Of a stretch of 6,615 nt of DNA, positions 5,101-6,615 are shown in pieces. Origin of the DNA: Gemmobacter sp964439015 (GTDB lineage: Bacteria > Pseudomonadota > Alphaproteobacteria > Rhodobacterales > Rhodobacteraceae); contig CAYTMV010000095.1 of the NCBI GenBank assembly GCA_964439015.1, positions 1 through 6,615 on the forward strand, written 5' to 3'. Made by a program: the position numbers and the translations under genes. Under the pieces are notes generated by a model that ran no database searches, had not been told where the DNA came from, and saw only the letters and a program-made list of their open reading frames with translations. Numbering within the stretch: the stretch's first letter is position 1; the number at the start of each line of letters is the position of its first letter.

Positions 5101-5105
5101 AAGGA
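5101..5105 (+). promoter_or_regulatory. Ribosome binding site of rpmC
   Basis: AAGGA lies 9 nt before the ATG at 5115. It decides between three in-frame starts: GTG 5091 falls in a predicted stem with no Shine-Dalgarno, and ATG 5106 directly abuts AAGGA with no spacing. ATG 5115 also gives the usual L29 start MNAKEL. Confidence 0.75.
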
Positions 5106-5114
5106 ATGAGGCGG

Positions 5115-5321
5115 ATGAACGCCAAGGAACTGAACACCAAGACGCCGGCCGAGCTGCGTGAGCAGCTGGTTGCGCTGAAGAAAGAAGCCTTCAACCTGCG
5201 CTTCCAGCAGGCCACCGGCCAGCTTGAGAACACCGCCCGCATGCGCGCCGTCCGTCGTGACGCCGCCCGTGTCAAGACGGTCCTGAACCAGAAGGCCGCT
5301 GAAGCGGCCGCTGCGAACTGA
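5115..5321 (+). CDS. rpmC: 50S ribosomal protein L29
   Basis: The product is 68 aa from the ATG at 5115, against 63 in E. coli. MNAKELNTKTPAELREQL is followed by FNLRFQQATGQLENT and the L29 signature MRAVRRDAARVKTVLNQK (residues 43-60), ending in an Ala-rich tail. The fold is two long antiparallel helices bound to 23S rRNA near the tunnel exit, next to L23. Unlike the usual tight rplP-rpmC arrangement, it is separated from rplP by 246 nt holding a terminator, a possible promoter and hairpins. It therefore probably heads its own transcript. The TGA overlaps the rpsQ Shine-Dalgarno (AGGAGA) and rpsQ starts 11 nt later, so the two are likely coupled. Confidence 0.96.
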   Translation: MNAKELNTKTPAELREQLVALKKEAFNLRFQQATGQLENTARMRAVRRDAARVKTVLNQKAAEAAAAN

Positions 5322-5332
5322 GGAGACGACCC

Positions 5333-5566
5333 ATGCCCAAGCGTATCCTGCAAGGTGTCGTGACCTCGGACAAGAACGAGCAGACGATCACCGTTCTGGT
5401 CGAGCGCCGCTTCAAGCACCCGCTGCTGCAAAAGACCGTGCGTTCGTCGAAGAAATACCGCGCCCATGACGCGGACAACAAATTCAAGGTTGGCGATACC
5501 GTTCGTATCGAAGAATGCGCGCCGATCTCGAAGACCAAGCGTTGGACGGTGGTGGTCGAGGCCTGA
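5333..5566 (+). CDS. rpsQ: 30S ribosomal protein S17
   Basis: The product is 77 aa, in the normal bacterial range (84 in E. coli). It begins MPKRILQGVVTSDKNEQT and has RRFKHPLLQKTVRSSKKY (residues 25-42) and the C-terminal S17 signature GDTVRIEECAPISKTKRW (54-71). S17 is an OB-fold protein that binds 16S rRNA early in 30S body assembly. AGGAGA at 5321-5326 precedes the ATG by 6 nt. In E. coli this is the last gene of the S10 operon, and here too a spacer (87 nt with a hairpin) follows before rplN, although no T-tract terminator is present. Confidence 0.97.
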   Translation: MPKRILQGVVTSDKNEQTITVLVERRFKHPLLQKTVRSSKKYRAHDADNKFKVGDTVRIEECAPISKTKRWTVVVEA

Positions 5567-5582
5567 GAAGGCTTCGATCCCA

Positions 5583-5604
5583 TCGTTCGGCTATTGCTGA
5601 ACGA
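5583..5604 (+). other. rpsQ-rplN intergenic stem-loop
   Basis: A 9-bp stem pairs 5583-5591 (TCGTTCGGC) with 5596-5604 (GCTGAACGA) around a TATT loop, with one G-U pair. AACCCTGGGG follows, so it is not an intrinsic terminator. The 10-bp palindrome GCTGATCAGC lies just downstream at 5619-5628. The hairpin sits at the classic S10/spc boundary and may mark RNA processing or control of rplN translation; no promoter is apparent in this 87-nt spacer. Confidence 0.45.
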
Positions 5605-5653
5605 AACCCTGGGGCGGTGCTGATCAGCCGTTCCAAAGGTCGGGAGAAACCAA

Positions 5654-6022
5654 ATGATCCAGATGCAGACCAATCTGGATGTTGCTGATAACTCTGGCGC
5701 TCGCCGAGTTCAGTGCATCAAGGTTCTGGGCGGTTCGCACCGCCGCTACGCATCCGTGGGCGACATCATCGTGGTGTCGGTCAAGGAGGCGATTCCGAAG
5801 GGTCGCGTGAAGAAGGGTGACGTCCACAAGGCCGTCGTCGTTCGCACCGCCAAGGAAGTGCGTCGTGAAGACGGCACCTCGATCCGCTTCGACCGCAATG
5901 CCGCCGTCATCCTGAACAAGCAGGGCGAACCGGTCGGCACCCGTATCTTCGGGCCGGTCGTGCGCGAGCTGCGTGCGAAGAACTTCATGAAGATCATCTC
6001 GCTGGCGCCGGAGGTGCTGTGA
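5654..6022 (+). CDS. rplN: 50S ribosomal protein L14
   Basis: The product is 122 aa; E. coli L14 has 123. It begins MIQMQTNLDVADNSGARRV and contains CIKVLGGSHRRYASVGD (residues 21-37), KKGDVHKAVVVRT (53-65) and the L14 signature RNAAVILNKQ-GEPVGTRIFGPV (81-102). It ends SLAPEVL exactly as in E. coli. L14 lies on the subunit interface, contributes to an intersubunit bridge and is the docking site of the silencing factor RsfS. CGGGAGA at 5641-5647 provides the Shine-Dalgarno. In E. coli it opens the spc operon; here it follows rpsQ after 87 nt. rplX begins 1 nt after its stop, and the rplX Shine-Dalgarno is inside the last codons of rplN. Confidence 0.98.
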   Translation: MIQMQTNLDVADNSGARRVQCIKVLGGSHRRYASVGDIIVVSVKEAIPKGRVKKGDVHKAVVVRTAKEVRREDGTSIRFDRNAAVILNKQGEPVGTRIFGPVVRELRAKNFMKIISLAPEVL

Positions 6023-6023
6023 T

Positions 6024-6329
6024 ATGGCTGCGAAGCTGAAAAAAGGCGACAAGGTCGTCGTCCTCACCGGCAAGGACAAGGGCAAACAGGGTGCCATCAC
6101 CCAGGTCATGCCCGCCGAGAACAAAGCCGTGGTCGAAGGCGTGAATATCGCCATCCGTCACACCAAGCAGTCCGCCAACTCGCAGGGTGGCCGCATCGCC
6201 AAGGCGATGCCGATCGACCTGTCGAACCTGGCGATCATCGACAAGGACGGCAAGGCCACCCGCGTCGGCTTCCGCATGGAAGACGGCAAGAAGGTGCGTT
6301 ACGCCAAGACCACCGGCGAGGTGCTGTGA
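6024..6329 (+). CDS. rplX: 50S ribosomal protein L24
   Basis: The product is 101 aa, against 104 in E. coli. The N-terminal KOW motif is clear (KKGDKVVVLTGKDKGKQG at residues 6-23), followed by NKAVVEGVNI (33-42) and the GGRIAKAMPIDLSNLAIID segment (55-73). L24 binds the 5' region of 23S rRNA and helps initiate 50S assembly. The ATG follows the rplN stop by 1 nt, with GGAGG at 6010-6014 as Shine-Dalgarno. The last codons, GAG GTG CTG TGA, repeat those ending rplN, and the stop overlaps the rplE start as TGATG. Translation of this trio is probably coupled. Confidence 0.97.
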   Translation: MAAKLKKGDKVVVLTGKDKGKQGAITQVMPAENKAVVEGVNIAIRHTKQSANSQGGRIAKAMPIDLSNLAIIDKDGKATRVGFRMEDGKKVRYAKTTGEVL

Positions 6330-6615
6330 TGCTCGACGCACAAGCTTACACCCCGCGTCTCAAGGCTGAATACAAGGCCAAGATCCGCGCCGCCCTGAAA
6401 GAAGAGTTCGCCTACGCGAACGACATGCAGATCCCGCGTCTGGACAAGATCGTCCTGAACATGGGCGTCGGCGAGGCCGTGAAAGACACCAAGAAGGTGA
6501 AGACTGCGCAAGAGCAGCTTTCGCTGATCGCGGGTCAGAAGGCCGTCATCACCACCGCCAAGAAGTCGATCGCCGGCTTCCGCGTGCGGGAAGAGATGCC
6601 GCTGGGCTGCAAGGT
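6329..6615 (+). CDS. rplE: 50S ribosomal protein L5 (partial, cut at window edge)
   Basis: The gene starts with ATG at 6329, sharing its A with the rplX stop (TGATG). It runs off the right edge after 95 complete codons, about half of an L5 of roughly 180 aa. MLDAQAYTPRLKAEYKAKIR leads to the L5 signature LDKIVLNMGVGEA (residues 38-50), then GQKAVITTAKKSIAGF (69-84) and PLGCK at the edge, all aligning with E. coli L5. L5 binds 5S rRNA with L18 and L25 in the central protuberance and touches P-site tRNA. In E. coli the S8 repressor site overlaps the start of this gene; here the rplX overlap leaves no spacer, so any such site would have to lie in coding sequence. Confidence 0.96.
   Translation, partial: MLDAQAYTPRLKAEYKAKIRAALKEEFAYANDMQIPRLDKIVLNMGVGEAVKDTKKVKTAQEQLSLIAGQKAVITTAKKSIAGFRVREEMPLGCK

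Noticed and set aside
5091..5114. Longer L29 starts at GTG 5091 or ATG 5106.
   Set aside because: The GTG falls in a predicted stem without a Shine-Dalgarno, and ATG 5106 abuts AAGGA with no spacing. ATG 5115 has correct spacing and gives the family's usual N terminus.
4634..5467. A 277-codon minus-strand open frame spanning rplP, the rpmC spacer and rpmC.
   Set aside because: It crosses a terminator hairpin and overlaps three real genes in antisense. The Ser/Arg-rich translation matches no family I recognise.
1..6615. A mobile element, CRISPR array, toxin-antitoxin pair, defence system or other novel protein system.
   Set aside because: All protein-coding capacity is taken by universally conserved ribosomal genes in standard order. 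There are no spaced direct repeats, transposase fragments, long terminal inverted repeats or composition shifts.

Overview
This window is a GC-rich (roughly 60% or more by eye) stretch of the bacterial str/S10/spc ribosomal-protein gene cluster, all on the + strand. It opens with the last 16 codons of tuf (EF-Tu) and continues rpsJ-rplC-rplD-rplW-rplB-rpsS-rplV-rpsC-rplP-rpmC-rpsQ-rplN-rplX-rplE, with rplE cut by the right edge. The tuf-rpsJ junction, the Ala-rich tail on L3, the basic tail on S3, the alphaproteobacterial character of L22 and L29, and strong G/C-ending codon use suggest an alphaproteobacterium. Rhodobacteraceae (Rhodobacter/Paracoccus relatives) is my best guess; this rests on recall and composition, not on a search.

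Layout. Genes are packed into three tight blocks. Block A is rpsJ-rplC-rplD-rplW (110-2055), with ATGA overlaps at rplC/rplD and rplD/rplW. Block B is rplB-rpsS-rplV-rpsC-rplP (2214-4868), with gaps of 3 and 3 nt, a TAATG overlap and a 13-nt gap. Block C is rpmC-rpsQ, then after an 87-nt spacer rplN-rplX-rplE (5115 to the edge), with a 1-nt gap and a TGATG overlap. The blocks are separated by two non-coding gaps of about 158 and 246 nt. Each gap begins with a textbook intrinsic terminator (2075-2107 and 4903-4936) and then holds compact tetraloop hairpins before the next gene. The second gap also has a weak promoter-like sequence (4976-5004).

How it works together. Every gene encodes a component of the 30S subunit (S10, S19, S3, S17) or the 50S subunit (L3, L4, L23, L2, L22, L16, L29, L14, L24, L5), and EF-Tu delivers aminoacyl-tRNA to the finished ribosome. 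All the proteins look intact, with the expected lengths and signature residues. I see no mobile element, CRISPR array, tRNA/rRNA gene, defence system or unfamiliar protein.

The only part not explained by ordinary ribosomal-protein genes is the RNA-level structure in the spacers. The internal terminators and structured leaders suggest the long operon is divided into separately tuned transcription units, and the rplB leader can be drawn in two mutually exclusive folds. That regulatory reading is inference; the inverted repeats and T-tracts are directly visible.
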